This document shows, piece after piece, positions 42,919 through 51,707 of a stretch of DNA of 63,441 nucleotides. The stretch comes from Nostoc sp. LEGE 06077 (GTDB taxonomy: Bacteria; Cyanobacteriota; Cyanobacteriia; Cyanobacteriales; Nostocaceae): the NCBI RefSeq assembly GCF_015207705.1, contig NZ_JADEWI010000041.1:1-63441 (forward strand). Reading direction: 5' to 3'. The first letter of the stretch is position 1. Each line of letters begins with the position of its first letter. The translations under genes were made by a program, and so were the position numbers. The notes beneath the pieces were generated by a model. That model saw only the letters and a list, made by a program, of their open reading frames with translations. It searched no databases and had not been told where the DNA came from.

Positions 42919-45789
42919 ATGCTAGAGTCAGAAAAACTGCTCCAGATAGTAAAAGCTTGGTTAGGCTACATTAGGTTAGAGGAACTGACTCAAGCTGAAG
43001 TCGAGCGTTCTTCTGATATTTATTCAAAGGTAGTAGATAAGGGAGTCCAGCTTGTTGGCAACAAGTTACTCCTCGATAGTGAAGTATTTACACAATTTCA
43101 GCAACAGCAACAAGCAGCCACTAGAGGTAACAAAAATGATGTGCAGGTGGCTGTTGCTTTCCCACAAATCTATATAATCAACGGCAAGGGCAAAGACCAA
43201 AAGCTGAAATACCTGCCTCTGTTCACTATCGATATTTCAACTATTTTAAAAGGGAATTACCGCAAAACTGGCTGGGACTTAACCGAATACGAGTTTCAGC
43301 CAGTGATTGTTAATTTAATGCGGCTATACAAACTAGAGGAAGAACAAGCAGAATCACTGATTGTTGCATCAGGGATTTTAAAATTCTTAGAAGACACATT
43401 TAAAGGAAGATTCCCAACGCTGCGAGACTTTCTCGAACTGGTAGACTTACCAGGAGGAAACTACAAAACATCTCGACAACCTTATTTGCTACGCTGCGAC
43501 TTTACACCCTATAACGCCTTACTTAAGCAAGACATACAAGAAATATTCAAGGAACTGCAACAACCTGACTCTAAGGCACAATGGCTAACTGAAACTCACC
43601 CAGCCATGCAGTACCTTTGTGGTCAGCCACAATCGCCCAGAGATGAGGTCATATTCTGCGGTGCTTTCCCCTCCCATCCGCCTGATGAATTTCAAGCTTC
43701 TGTCCTCAAACACACCCAGGAGAACTTATTAACTGCTGTTTGTGGGCCACCGGGGAATGGAAAAACCGAGGTGTTTCTGCACCTCATAGCCCAACAAGTA
43801 GCAAATCGAGCGTTACGGCTTGTTCACGGTCTTGATGATGCAAATAATTTAATCTTCTTTGTCGGCGCTAATAACAGCACCGTTAAAAAATTCCAACAAC
43901 GACTGAGTATAAATTCTCCGGCTCACCAGTTTTATCTTTCAGGTGGCAATCAAGCTAATATCCGTAAGGAAACCTTACCCAAACTGCAATCAACCCAAGA
44001 TTGGCTGCGTCATACTCAATTTAATCAAGATTCTTGGCAACAAGCCAAACTTGAATTACTACAAGCAGAAAATGAAATTCAACAACTCCAAGAGCAAGAC
44101 CGCTTGAATACTGCTCAAAAAGTTATTGACATTGAACAGCGATCGCAATTGAATGGAGAAATCCAATCTCTCAATAACGAGATTGCAGCTAAGTCTGCCG
44201 AGTTAGAAGCCCAAACTGAACAGCTATCAAGTTTGGCTGCTTACGAAAATTTTCCCATTGATGCCTACCAGCAAATACAAGAAGCGTTATTCCAAGCAGA
44301 ACGCGAACTGCCAAAAGATTCTGACTCTATTACAAAACGCGCTTTGGACTGGCTCAATGCTACTACCGACAGGCGAATTTTTCAGCGTTTGGCGAATCGG
44401 ATAAACGCGGCTGTTTTAAACACCTTAGCTACAGCGCATCCCTTTCAAATACCCGTTGACCCCTCTAGTTTAAGCACAGCAATCACCAGCATTAACCAAA
44501 AAATTGATTTGTCCCGCCAATGGCGCAATCAAAACCTGGAAGTAACTGAAATTCAAAACCAAATAGCGGTTTTAACTAAGGAACTAGAGCTAAAACAGGC
44601 TCAACAGCAACAAATCCAAAAACAACTTGATAGTTATCCTCAAGCGGATTTTTACAGTCGTTTTTACCGTGACTACCACCAATTGCAGCTAGAACTATTT
44701 CAATGTGCCTGGGCGTTTCTGTTACAAGAAACTCTCCGACGCAAAGATAGCGTAATGAGGGGATTAGAAACTTATGGCAGTGTATTAGCAGGAGATGGAG
44801 AGTCATTGCTAAAACTGTCAACTGATAGTGATGCCATCTACCGTGACTTGAGCTTGATTTTCCCGGTCATTACCTCCACCCTTCAATCAATGCGTAATAT
44901 GTTGCCAATTCTTCAGCCTAATATCATCAAGCTGGCACTGGTGGATGAAGCGGGGACAACTCTTATACACCAATTATTTCCTTTGCTAGTGCGATCGCAA
45001 CGGGCAGTAGTGGCAGGCGACCCCCAACAGATTGAGCCAATCGTTAATATGAGCGACGATAGCATCAAGCAATATTTCAAAACTGCCTTTCTGGAGCGGG
45101 GCATGAGGAATGAAGATTATTATCGCTATGCCCCCACTGCCAAATACACAGCTACGGCTTATCATCGCGCTGCTGGCTCTAGTGGTACAGAAGGCGATTT
45201 AGGCAATGGCATTATTCTGAGAAATCATTACCGTTGCACCCCAGATATTATTCAGTTTTGCAGTTCCAATTATCCCGGTGGTCTGCAAATTCTTTCTGAT
45301 GCTCACCGGACGGCAACAGAACCGCATCTATTGGCTTACCATGTCGAGGGAAGCCACACCCATAACACTAATCCAGAAGAAATCGATGCTGTAGAAGCTG
45401 TAATTACATCCTTGCTTCAGCAAGGTTACTCTATTAGCTCGGATGACAACTCAAAGACTATTGGGGTAATGTCGCCGTTTTTGCAGCAAGCTAATGCGCT
45501 CAGGTATCGACTTTCTTCCCGATGGCGAAACTTTTCTTGGGATGATATTGGCACGGTTCACACTTTTCAGGGAGGAGAGAAAGCAGCTATTATCTTTTCT
45601 GCTTACCAGTGTCACCAAGAGCATAGTTTTTGGTTCCTCAACCGCAAACCCAATTTACTGAATACAGCCGTTAGTAGGGCAAAGGAAATGTTTATTTTGG
45701 TGGGTAATATTAGGGAATTAGAATTGGCAGGCGGTGAAACTAAGCGGTTAGTTGAACACATTCGGCAATATGGGGAAATTCGCACTTGA
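42919..45789 (+). CDS. large SF1 DNA/RNA helicase (UPF1/Dna2-like)
   Basis: This 956-residue protein has an N-terminal domain of unknown type (1-260), Walker A CGPPGNGKTEVFL (about 276), a long coiled-coil insertion (375-470 and 530-590), Walker B-like LALVDEAGT (about 671), GDPQQIEP, then the later SF1 motifs ILRNHYRC, TVHTFQGGEKAAIIFS (about 881) and LNTAVSRAKEMFILVG. Such helicases with coiled-coil insertions are seen in plasmid maintenance and defence islands. It starts 88 bp after parB and may share its transcript. Confidence 0.8.
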   Translation: MLESEKLLQIVKAWLGYIRLEELTQAEVERSSDIYSKVVDKGVQLVGNKLLLDSEVFTQFQQQQQAATRGNKNDVQVAVAFPQIYIINGKGKDQKLKYLPLFTIDISTILKGNYRKTGWDLTEYEFQPVIVNLMRLYKLEEEQAESLIVASGILKFLEDTFKGRFPTLRDFLELVDLPGGNYKTSRQPYLLRCDFTPYNALLKQDIQEIFKELQQPDSKAQWLTETHPAMQYLCGQPQSPRDEVIFCGAFPSHPPDEFQASVLKHTQENLLTAVCGPPGNGKTEVFLHLIAQQVANRALRLVHGLDDANNLIFFVGANNSTVKKFQQRLSINSPAHQFYLSGGNQANIRKETLPKLQSTQDWLRHTQFNQDSWQQAKLELLQAENEIQQLQEQDRLNTAQKVIDIEQRSQLNGEIQSLNNEIAAKSAELEAQTEQLSSLAAYENFPIDAYQQIQEALFQAERELPKDSDSITKRALDWLNATTDRRIFQRLANRINAAVLNTLATAHPFQIPVDPSSLSTAITSINQKIDLSRQWRNQNLEVTEIQNQIAVLTKELELKQAQQQQIQKQLDSYPQADFYSRFYRDYHQLQLELFQCAWAFLLQETLRRKDSVMRGLETYGSVLAGDGESLLKLSTDSDAIYRDLSLIFPVITSTLQSMRNMLPILQPNIIKLALVDEAGTTLIHQLFPLLVRSQRAVVAGDPQQIEPIVNMSDDSIKQYFKTAFLERGMRNEDYYRYAPTAKYTATAYHRAAGSSGTEGDLGNGIILRNHYRCTPDIIQFCSSNYPGGLQILSDAHRTATEPHLLAYHVEGSHTHNTNPEEIDAVEAVITSLLQQGYSISSDDNSKTIGVMSPFLQQANALRYRLSSRWRNFSWDDIGTVHTFQGGEKAAIIFSAYQCHQEHSFWFLNRKPNLLNTAVSRAKEMFILVGNIRELELAGGETKRLVEHIRQYGEIRT

Positions 45790-45922
45790 GTGAGTCTTGA
45801 AACCCCATGAATTCGGTCAAGGATGCTTGGGGGGTGTCGGTTGACCTGTGTAGTAGGCAGTTAATTCTTACTGTGAGCCTGTTTCACTGCTATGTCGGGA
45901 TAGTTGTAAAAAACTCTATATT

Positions 45923-47158
45923 TTACTTCATCAGAGGCTTAATATCATTTAATTGAAGAGTTTCTCCTGATATCTCAATAACTAATTTATTTACAACATT
46001 TTCAATCTCTTGAGAAGACTTACAAAACATTAATTTTTTATTCATTTCGGTTAGTTGATTCTGAAGACTATCTTTTTCTTCTCCGTCCTTAATTTTTTTT
46101 TGTAGTTCTTCTCTTAGCTCATAATGAATATCTTTGTATTCGGGATTAATGTGGGCAGACTCAGAACTTCCTAAGTGATGCCCAGCTAAATGGTCAATTT
46201 CCCGAATCCAAAATTCTAATTCTGGTTCTGTTAGACATCTATAAAGTATTTCTTCCACATTTTCTTTGTCTTTTTTTTGTAGATAAGCTAAGGAGCATAA
46301 CTGATAATATCTCATTTTATATTCTTGTAGCATATTCACTGATTCTTCAGAATCTTGTGTGTTGGATTCTTTATCAATTTCTACTTCTACAATTTCTTTA
46401 TGAAAATAGAAACGTAGTTGATATGTAGCTTGTCTTGCTTCTCGTCTGATTTCGGCTTCAGTAAAGTGTTTTTGAGTGTGTAATCTTTTGTACTTGGCGA
46501 TTTGAGCGTAACTCATTTTGCCGTTCATAATCATTTCTAAAATTTCATAGTAAGATACAGAAAAATTTTGTAAAACTTTCAAAGAAATTTGAATATTTTT
46601 GATGTCTTTCTCTATCTGTTGTTCTGAAATAAATACTTCACTCTCTGAAGTAAACTTTTTTTGTTTTGGTGCTTCAGATACCATCATTTTAAAGCTAATC
46701 CACCTTAAAAGACTTGTTATGCTATTAACATCTAATTTAGGAATACCGTAATTAATAATGGCAATAATCAGCATGGCACGCCAAAGATAGTTACGAACAA
46801 TATTTTTCTGTTTCAAAACCCTATCTTCAATCTCATCTTTTCTAAGACCTCTCTCTAAAGAAGATTCTACGAAAGATAATTGCACTGCAAACCGTCTTAT
46901 GACTTCTGATAGTGACCAAAAGATAGGGATAGGAGGTTCTAAAAAACTTTTGAGACGCGAATTTAGTGGAGTTTCAAGTACTGAGGCATCGCGTCCTACT
47001 CTTTCTATAAATTCCGAAGCTGATACTCCTTCAGCATCTGCTTTTTCCTTGATAGCATCCCAGGCTTTGTCCGTGACAGACAAACTTCGCACTACTTTTT
47101 TTTCATTAGGATTTTTCTTTGGTTCCCGTGCCGAGTTTGTTTTATTTTTTACTGACAT
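45923..47158 (-). CDS. hypothetical protein with RHH-like N-terminus, 411 aa
   Basis: Translation from ATG 47158 gives a basic N-terminus (SVKNKTNSAREPKKNPNEKK), then a segment like an RHH or MobC front (VRSLSVTDKAWDAIKEKADAEGVSASEFIERVGRDA, about 25-60), then a long helical, charged region without known motifs. DNA binding is suggested by the front. It is unusually A+T-rich and flanked by A+T-rich DNA. Confidence 0.65.
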   Translation of the reverse strand: MSVKNKTNSAREPKKNPNEKKVVRSLSVTDKAWDAIKEKADAEGVSASEFIERVGRDASVLETPLNSRLKSFLEPPIPIFWSLSEVIRRFAVQLSFVESSLERGLRKDEIEDRVLKQKNIVRNYLWRAMLIIAIINYGIPKLDVNSITSLLRWISFKMMVSEAPKQKKFTSESEVFISEQQIEKDIKNIQISLKVLQNFSVSYYEILEMIMNGKMSYAQIAKYKRLHTQKHFTEAEIRREARQATYQLRFYFHKEIVEVEIDKESNTQDSEESVNMLQEYKMRYYQLCSLAYLQKKDKENVEEILYRCLTEPELEFWIREIDHLAGHHLGSSESAHINPEYKDIHYELREELQKKIKDGEEKDSLQNQLTEMNKKLMFCKSSQEIENVVNKLVIEISGETLQLNDIKPLMK

Positions 47159-47164
47159 AAACAA

Positions 47165-47614
47165 ATAAAATTGTGAGTGGATTAAACAATATTTTACACA
47201 TATTCTATTAAGTTACTAATTTATATAAGTTATTAAATTACTAAATTACAAATATATTTTTTATATATTTGTAAGTGTTTCATTTTATTAAGTACTAAAC
47301 AAATACATAAACTTTTTGCTAAGTTAAAAATATAACTAATTATGAGGTTTAATTAGCCATTACGCTAAAAGGTAGTTTAAAGCTTAAAACCTTACGGTAT
47401 ATGTATTTCAACTACCAAGATTTAGTAAAGTACTCAAAGTGCTAAATAATTTATGAATTATTTAGCACAGTAAGAATTTTAAATCTTTAATTTTAACTGT
47501 ATAAATTAATGCAGTGATTGTTCTGGCGATTGCTTTCCCCCTGCCCCCTGCCTTATCCCAACGATAATTATTCACGCCTAGTTACTTACGATAAACACAA
47601 TAAATAAGAAAAAC
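47165..47614. other. A+T-rich intergenic stretch with short direct repeats
   Basis: Several AAGTTA(C/T)TAA-like words (47205-47245) and ATATATTTTTTATATAT lie upstream of the 411-aa gene. They could be regulatory or origin-like. No gene is visible. Confidence 0.4.
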
Positions 47615-48277
47615 ATGTCGATAAGTATTTGGAAGCGCACTACCGACTTTTTCAACAAAAACTGGCCCATACTTGCATCAGGTGGGGCTGGAATAATCGT
47701 AGGTATGTTCATACTTGGTCAGCTTGTTAGTGGTATTAAAGTCAGCACAAAAGATGGATTTGAGGTTGTTATTGACAGGACAACGCTGCCAACCGAGTTG
47801 GACATAGATGGCGATTGGTACTACAAAGCTGAGACGAATGAAGCTGAAACTCGCTTTACTGAGGACAAATGCAGAATACGAGTTGGAACTGTCGGAATAA
47901 AGCACAAGTTTGGAACTTCCGAAGTAATTTTATCAGGACATAGAATCGTTCGTACAGAATGTGGCAAGGATAAACCTACTATTGTTGGCACTGCGATTCG
48001 TTGGAAAGGTAATGATGCAGCAGTGAAACAGAAAGAAGGGGAACTGTTTTTCTGGTTAGATACCGACGACAATGAACCAAGATATGGATATGTCTCTACT
48101 ACTATTAAAACTGAAGACGGAAAAAAACCTTCTAAGATGAATGGAACGATGTTTTATTTATCTTATTTAGAGAATGGCAAAAAAACATGGTTTAAAGCAA
48201 AAATTGACTTTTATCGAATTGATACGCCTCAAGCGATCCAACTTAAGACTATTTATCCAGATTTACAAAAGTATTAG
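47615..48277 (+). CDS. hypothetical membrane-anchored protein, 220 aa
   Basis: One transmembrane helix (about 17-40, WPILASGGAGIIVGMFILGQLVSG) is followed by a soluble beta-rich domain (IDGDWYYKAETNE ... NGTMFYLSYLENGKKTWFKAKIDFYRI), similar in style to extracytoplasmic lipocalin-like sheets. The soluble domain may face either side. Not recognised. Confidence 0.65.
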   Translation: MSISIWKRTTDFFNKNWPILASGGAGIIVGMFILGQLVSGIKVSTKDGFEVVIDRTTLPTELDIDGDWYYKAETNEAETRFTEDKCRIRVGTVGIKHKFGTSEVILSGHRIVRTECGKDKPTIVGTAIRWKGNDAAVKQKEGELFFWLDTDDNEPRYGYVSTTIKTEDGKKPSKMNGTMFYLSYLENGKKTWFKAKIDFYRIDTPQAIQLKTIYPDLQKY

Positions 48278-48497
48278 TCAATAATTAATTTTTCGATTCT
48301 CACTGCCGTTTAACCCTAACCCCTCGAAACCGTTTCTGTGTTAGGCTTCGGGTCTACGTCAACAAAGTCTGTTTTTCTGACAACATTGCGGTATCTTATG
48401 TTCAGGAAACCATAGTTAGCCTGTGTAGTACGCTCCTAACCTTTACTGTGAGGCTGTTTCACCGCAATGTCGTCAAAACCCTATTTACCGACCTTGT

Positions 48498-48660
48498 TCA
48501 AAAATCCAAAGCTGATATCGCGTTCTGCTTCTGCTTCTCAGTTACCCCCAGATAACGCTCCAAAGCTGCCAAAGTCCGATGCCCCGATATCTCCTGTATG
48601 TGCCGCAACGGTATCCGGGTAGCCACCGAGATACGCGCAAAATGGGACACGTTGTAAAGT
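48498..48660 (-). pseudogene. tyrosine recombinase C-terminal fragment
   Basis: RIPLRHIQEISGHRTLAALERYLGVTEKQKQNAISALDF is the end of an integrase: H-x-x-x at GHRTLAALERY with the final Tyr. The catalytic Arg residues are absent. It abuts an inverted-repeat end (48638-48658), where the homology stops. Confidence 0.7.
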
Positions 48661-48899
48661 TTTGTAAAGTTAATCGTCAAAAACCTTGATTTACCGTTGT
48701 TTCAGCCTCAACCATTACTTAACTATTCAAATGAAGACATTCCCAAAAAGAGTCATTTATGGGCAAGTGCAAGGGACGAAGAAACGTAAAAGCTTGGTTT
48801 TGAGTAGTAAATTTTTATTCATCCCCTATCATTTTTGGGCAAGTTAGTAAATCAACAAGAGCTTCTCTACAATATTTATTTACAACGTGTCCCATTTTG
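48638..48899. repeat. 21-bp inverted repeats bounding a dispersed element
   Basis: The minus-strand word ACAACGTGTCCCATTTT (within 48638-48658) recurs in plus orientation at 48879-48899; the two 21-bp ends are identical. The right side (48737-48900) is homologous to 59711-59876, including two internal ACTTGCCC(A/T)AAAATGAT-like words. 48900-49320 holds decayed sequence without a gene I can support. Confidence 0.6.
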
Positions 48900-49463
48900 C
48901 AGGTATCTCGGCGGCCACCCATTTACATTCACCCATCCAATCTTTCCTTTGCCCGGTTACATTTTTAGGCTAAATGCTTCCTTGGGCTTTACTTTCCGCT
49001 TCACACACCGCCGTTACCAGTGGTGCATGGGAAGGTTAGGAACAGTCTTGGACACCAGACTGGAGGAATCGGTTCCTCACTCATCTTTTGGAAGCTTTAT
49101 ATATAGGGGCTTCCAACCCTTCGTGCGCCATCGTGTCGCACCCAAAAAAAGGAAAATCTTACGTAGTAAACCACAACCGCGCAAGTTGTTTGCCCAGCAT
49201 TGGCTCCCAAAACCCTTGCTATTCGAGCTTTTTAGCAGAGCTATCAATTTTTTTCTTACTTCTGTTTCTTACTTTTAGATTTATTATCAGTAAAAGACTC
49301 ATAAATTTTAAATACCATTGATTTAAATCTATATTTGAATTGATTCTCTTTAGCCGTGAAAAAATTCAGGTTTAGACAACACAAACTTGGTCAATCGGCT
49401 GATGTCTGCAATCATTCGTTACATAATTAGCAGCCTTGACAGCGATCGCTCTTGATTTTTACT

Positions 49464-49502
49464 TTGAGTAAATACTCAAATGCTCAGATGAGGTTTTACT
49501 CA
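49464..49502. repeat. TTTGAGTAAA-type palindromic site, copy 1
   Basis: TTTGAGTAAATACTCAAA is followed by a looser TTTTACTCAA half. It is found just after the RHH gene. Confidence 0.7.
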
Positions 49503-49724
49503 ATCTTTGGGGGCTGGGGTATCAAGATATGCCTCTAGTGCCTTGATCACAATGTTAGTGATGCTGCTGCCTTTGCCTTCCTCTATGGCCCGCATCTTAA
49601 CTTTGTTGTGTAAGCTGACTGGAATTTCTGCATTGAGGCGGGTGGTTTCTTCCTTGCTGGCTTCCTCAATCGCCAAGTTTTTCTGCTCGTGGTCTCGTCG
49701 TGTTTTCTTTGCTTTAAGCACCAT
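49500..49724 (-). CDS. ParG/RHH-type partner of the second ParA
   Basis: The 74 residues from ATG 49724 (MVLKAKKTRRDHEQKN) have a flexible basic N-tail and an RHH fold (TTRLNAEIPVSLHNKVKMRAIEEGKGSSITNIVIKALEAYLDT). It overlaps the parA end by 11 bp, the classic arrangement of small type Ib partition systems, where the RHH protein binds the centromere and represses its own promoter. The TTTGAGTAAA repeats around it are its likely target. Confidence 0.78.
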   Translation of the reverse strand: MVLKAKKTRRDHEQKNLAIEEASKEETTRLNAEIPVSLHNKVKMRAIEEGKGSSITNIVIKALEAYLDTPAPKD

Positions 49725-50355
49725 GCTTGAGTACCTCCAACACTTCCTTTTTAAGTGCATTAATTTCTCTAGCTGCATCACTGCTTGGGTCACTGAAAAC
49801 AGTTAATCCCTCTGCTGCCGTTGTTGGGTAGACTACCCGTTGAGTTGTGCCTGCCTTCAACACAGGTAAACCATAATCTTTTAGTGCTTGATTAATTTCC
49901 CCACTTAGCTTTGTATTTTTAATTGCTCTGCTAATGACAAAAGCGGCTTGTGGTTTACCGTTGGTAACTTCTCGACGTGCGGCGATTATGTCAACCAAAT
50001 CAGCACAAGCCCAAATATCGTAAGGGCTAGGCTGTACAGGAATAAGAACCAAGTCAGCGGCTTTGACCGCAGCTGCACTAAGCTTGGCGATTTGCGGCGC
50101 ACCGTCAATTACAATCCAGTCGTACCCTTGCGAAATAGCTTGCAAGTCCTTAGCTAGTGTTTCCCGGTCTAGCCCAACAACCGGGATTATGTTACCCCCA
50201 CTTGCCTCGTTCCAATCCCTAGCACTACCTTGTGGATCGGAATCTATCAGTAAGACTGTGTAATTATCTAGCTTCAGTGCATGAGCAAGATTAGTAGCAA
50301 TGGTTGTTTTACCTGAGCCTCCTTTCTGGTTCAGGACGGCGATAACTGTTGGCAT
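49714..50355 (-). CDS. parA: second ParA-type ATPase (type Ib)
   Basis: A 213-residue short ParA: deviant Walker A NQKGGSGKTTIATNLAHAL (residues 8-26), Walker A' LLIDSDPQGSARDW, Walker B WIVIDGAPQ. It has no HTH domain. Unrelated in detail to the ParA at 40966. Its promoter region (50360-50405) carries a double palindromic TTTGAGTAAA site. Two different partition systems on one molecule suggest a fusion of two plasmids. Confidence 0.9.
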   Translation of the reverse strand: MPTVIAVLNQKGGSGKTTIATNLAHALKLDNYTVLLIDSDPQGSARDWNEASGGNIIPVVGLDRETLAKDLQAISQGYDWIVIDGAPQIAKLSAAAVKAADLVLIPVQPSPYDIWACADLVDIIAARREVTNGKPQAAFVISRAIKNTKLSGEINQALKDYGLPVLKAGTTQRVVYPTTAAEGLTVFSDPSSDAAREINALKKEVLEVLKHGA

Positions 50356-50367
50356 TTCTTGACCTCA

Positions 50368-50405
50368 GCATTTTGAGTAAACGCTCATTTGAGTATTTAC
50401 TCAAA
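50368..50405. repeat. TTTGAGTAAA-type site, copy 2 (parA promoter)
   Basis: TTTTGAGTAAACGCTCA then TTTGAGTATTTACTCAAA, two adjacent palindromes in front of the second parA. Confidence 0.75.
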
Positions 50406-50456
50406 TCATCAAAGCATTAATTCTGGGTAATGGCAAGTTAAAAACATAACAAAAGA

Positions 50457-51251
50457 TTATTCTGCTTCTGGGACAGCTTTCTTTTTTATAGGCTTTGGTA
50501 ATGGGGTTTTTGATTCCTGTTTAGCTTCTGGTTTCTTATTGGGATTACTTTTTCTTTTCTCAGCCGCCACTGTAGCCTTATCTGTTTTTGATGCCTTGAG
50601 AAAATGCGGTAATTCTTCAGTAGGTAATCCCATCAATGAATCAAAGATAAAAATATTTTTATCAGGATTAAATTTGGCTTTTAACTGTACGAAATAACGC
50701 TTACCTTGTTCTTCTTTAGGTACTTTAGGATTAAATCGAAAGGGCGGAACAATAGCATCTTTCCAAACGATTGGTAAGTGAGATGCTTTCATAAATTTTA
50801 CTTTTAATGAAGTCTCAGCAGATTTAATAAAATCTAATCTTTCGGGGTTAAAATTTTTGAAAATTGAAATGCAAGGAGTTCGACATACAGGGATAAACTG
50901 CCATACTCCAGATAGCTTAAATTCTTCGTTGTTGAGTTCTTCAAATAATCCCGAAGCGGTTTCTTGGTGTGCCACTAATTGAAAGTAGATTTGATGTGGT
51001 TGGTCGGGCTTAGGAAAGTGAATTACTTTTGGATAAACCAACAAAGTAGCTTCGTTAGTATCTTTTTTCTTGAGACACATTTTCAGCGCCTCAAATGGCT
51101 TAGGTTTAGAGAAGATTGGATATTCTTGTTTACCAATTTCAATCTTTAGTTTCTTGTCTTCAGTGAAATTTATCTTTCCTGAAATCATCCCAATTGCTTG
51201 GAAGTAATTCTGTTGTGATTGCTGTTGTGATTGCTCAACTTGCTCTGACAT
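50457..51251 (-). CDS. hypothetical basic protein, 264 aa
   Basis: The N-terminus is Gln-rich (SEQVEQSQQQSQQN); the core (FQAIGMISGKINFTEDKKLKIEIGKQEYPIF ... GVWQFIPVCRTP) is a mixed alpha/beta fold; the C-terminal 60 residues are Lys/Pro-rich and disordered. It resembles single-strand DNA-binding-like folds in its first half, but this is not certain. The gene is preceded by a parA fragment and a TTTGAGTAAA site of its own, so it may be under the same control as the partition operon. Confidence 0.65.
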   Translation of the reverse strand: MSEQVEQSQQQSQQNYFQAIGMISGKINFTEDKKLKIEIGKQEYPIFSKPKPFEALKMCLKKKDTNEATLLVYPKVIHFPKPDQPHQIYFQLVAHQETASGLFEELNNEEFKLSGVWQFIPVCRTPCISIFKNFNPERLDFIKSAETSLKVKFMKASHLPIVWKDAIVPPFRFNPKVPKEEQGKRYFVQLKAKFNPDKNIFIFDSLMGLPTEELPHFLKASKTDKATVAAEKRKSNPNKKPEAKQESKTPLPKPIKKKAVPEAE

Positions 51252-51273
51252 TTTTCTTTCTCCTGTATTAACA

Positions 51274-51432
51274 TCACGCTATTTCGGGCATCAGCTTGAG
51301 GCAAGATGAGCGTGATGGGATTACGGGTAACACGGTGTAACTGTATAGCTTTAGTGTATGACCAAGATTAATAGCAATGGTTGGTTTATCTGAGCCTCTC
51401 TTTTGGTTCTGTATGGCGATAAGTATTGGCAT
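51274..51432 (-). pseudogene. truncated duplicate of the parA 5' end
   Basis: MPILIAIQNQKRGSDKPTIAINLGHTLKLYSYTVLP parallels the real ParA start (MPTVIAVLNQKGGSGKTTIAT), but the Walker A residues are lost, and the frame breaks after TVLP. It is preceded by a copy of the operator, so promoter and parA head were duplicated together. Confidence 0.75.
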
Positions 51433-51447
51433 TCCTAAACTCCCGGA

Positions 51448-51482
51448 ATTTGAGTAAATACTCAAATGAGCTTTTACTCAAA
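51448..51482. repeat. TTTGAGTAAA-type site, copy 3
   Basis: TTTGAGTAAATACTCAAA followed by GCTTTTACTCAAA, upstream of the parA fragment. Confidence 0.75.
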
Positions 51483-51579
51483 TTATCAAAGCATCTATTC
51501 TGCGTAATAGCAAGTTAAAAATAAAACAAGTTTTAGAATTGCTAAGAGCGAGTTTTAGTTAATGCGATAGCTCCTGTAT

Positions 51580-51630
51580 TTTGAGTAAACCTTCATTTCA
51601 GTAATCATTCATTTAAGTAAATGCTCAAAG
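51580..51630. repeat. TTTGAGTAAA-type site, copy 4 (diverged)
   Basis: TTTTGAGTAAACCTTCATTT and TTTAAGTAAATGCTCAAA with a weaker half between. It lies upstream of the HipA-like gene. Confidence 0.65.
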
Positions 51631-51707
51631 TTATTTAATAGGAACATTGTTACAGACTCAGCAGGCTATGCTTAATCCAGTGAAAAAGCCTACTGCCAAT
51701 GTCCTAA

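Noticed and set aside
48835-49278. 147-codon plus-strand frame
   Set aside because: It is rich in Phe, Arg and His without domain pattern, starts inside a repeat element, and has no Shine-Dalgarno. It looks like non-coding remnant DNA.
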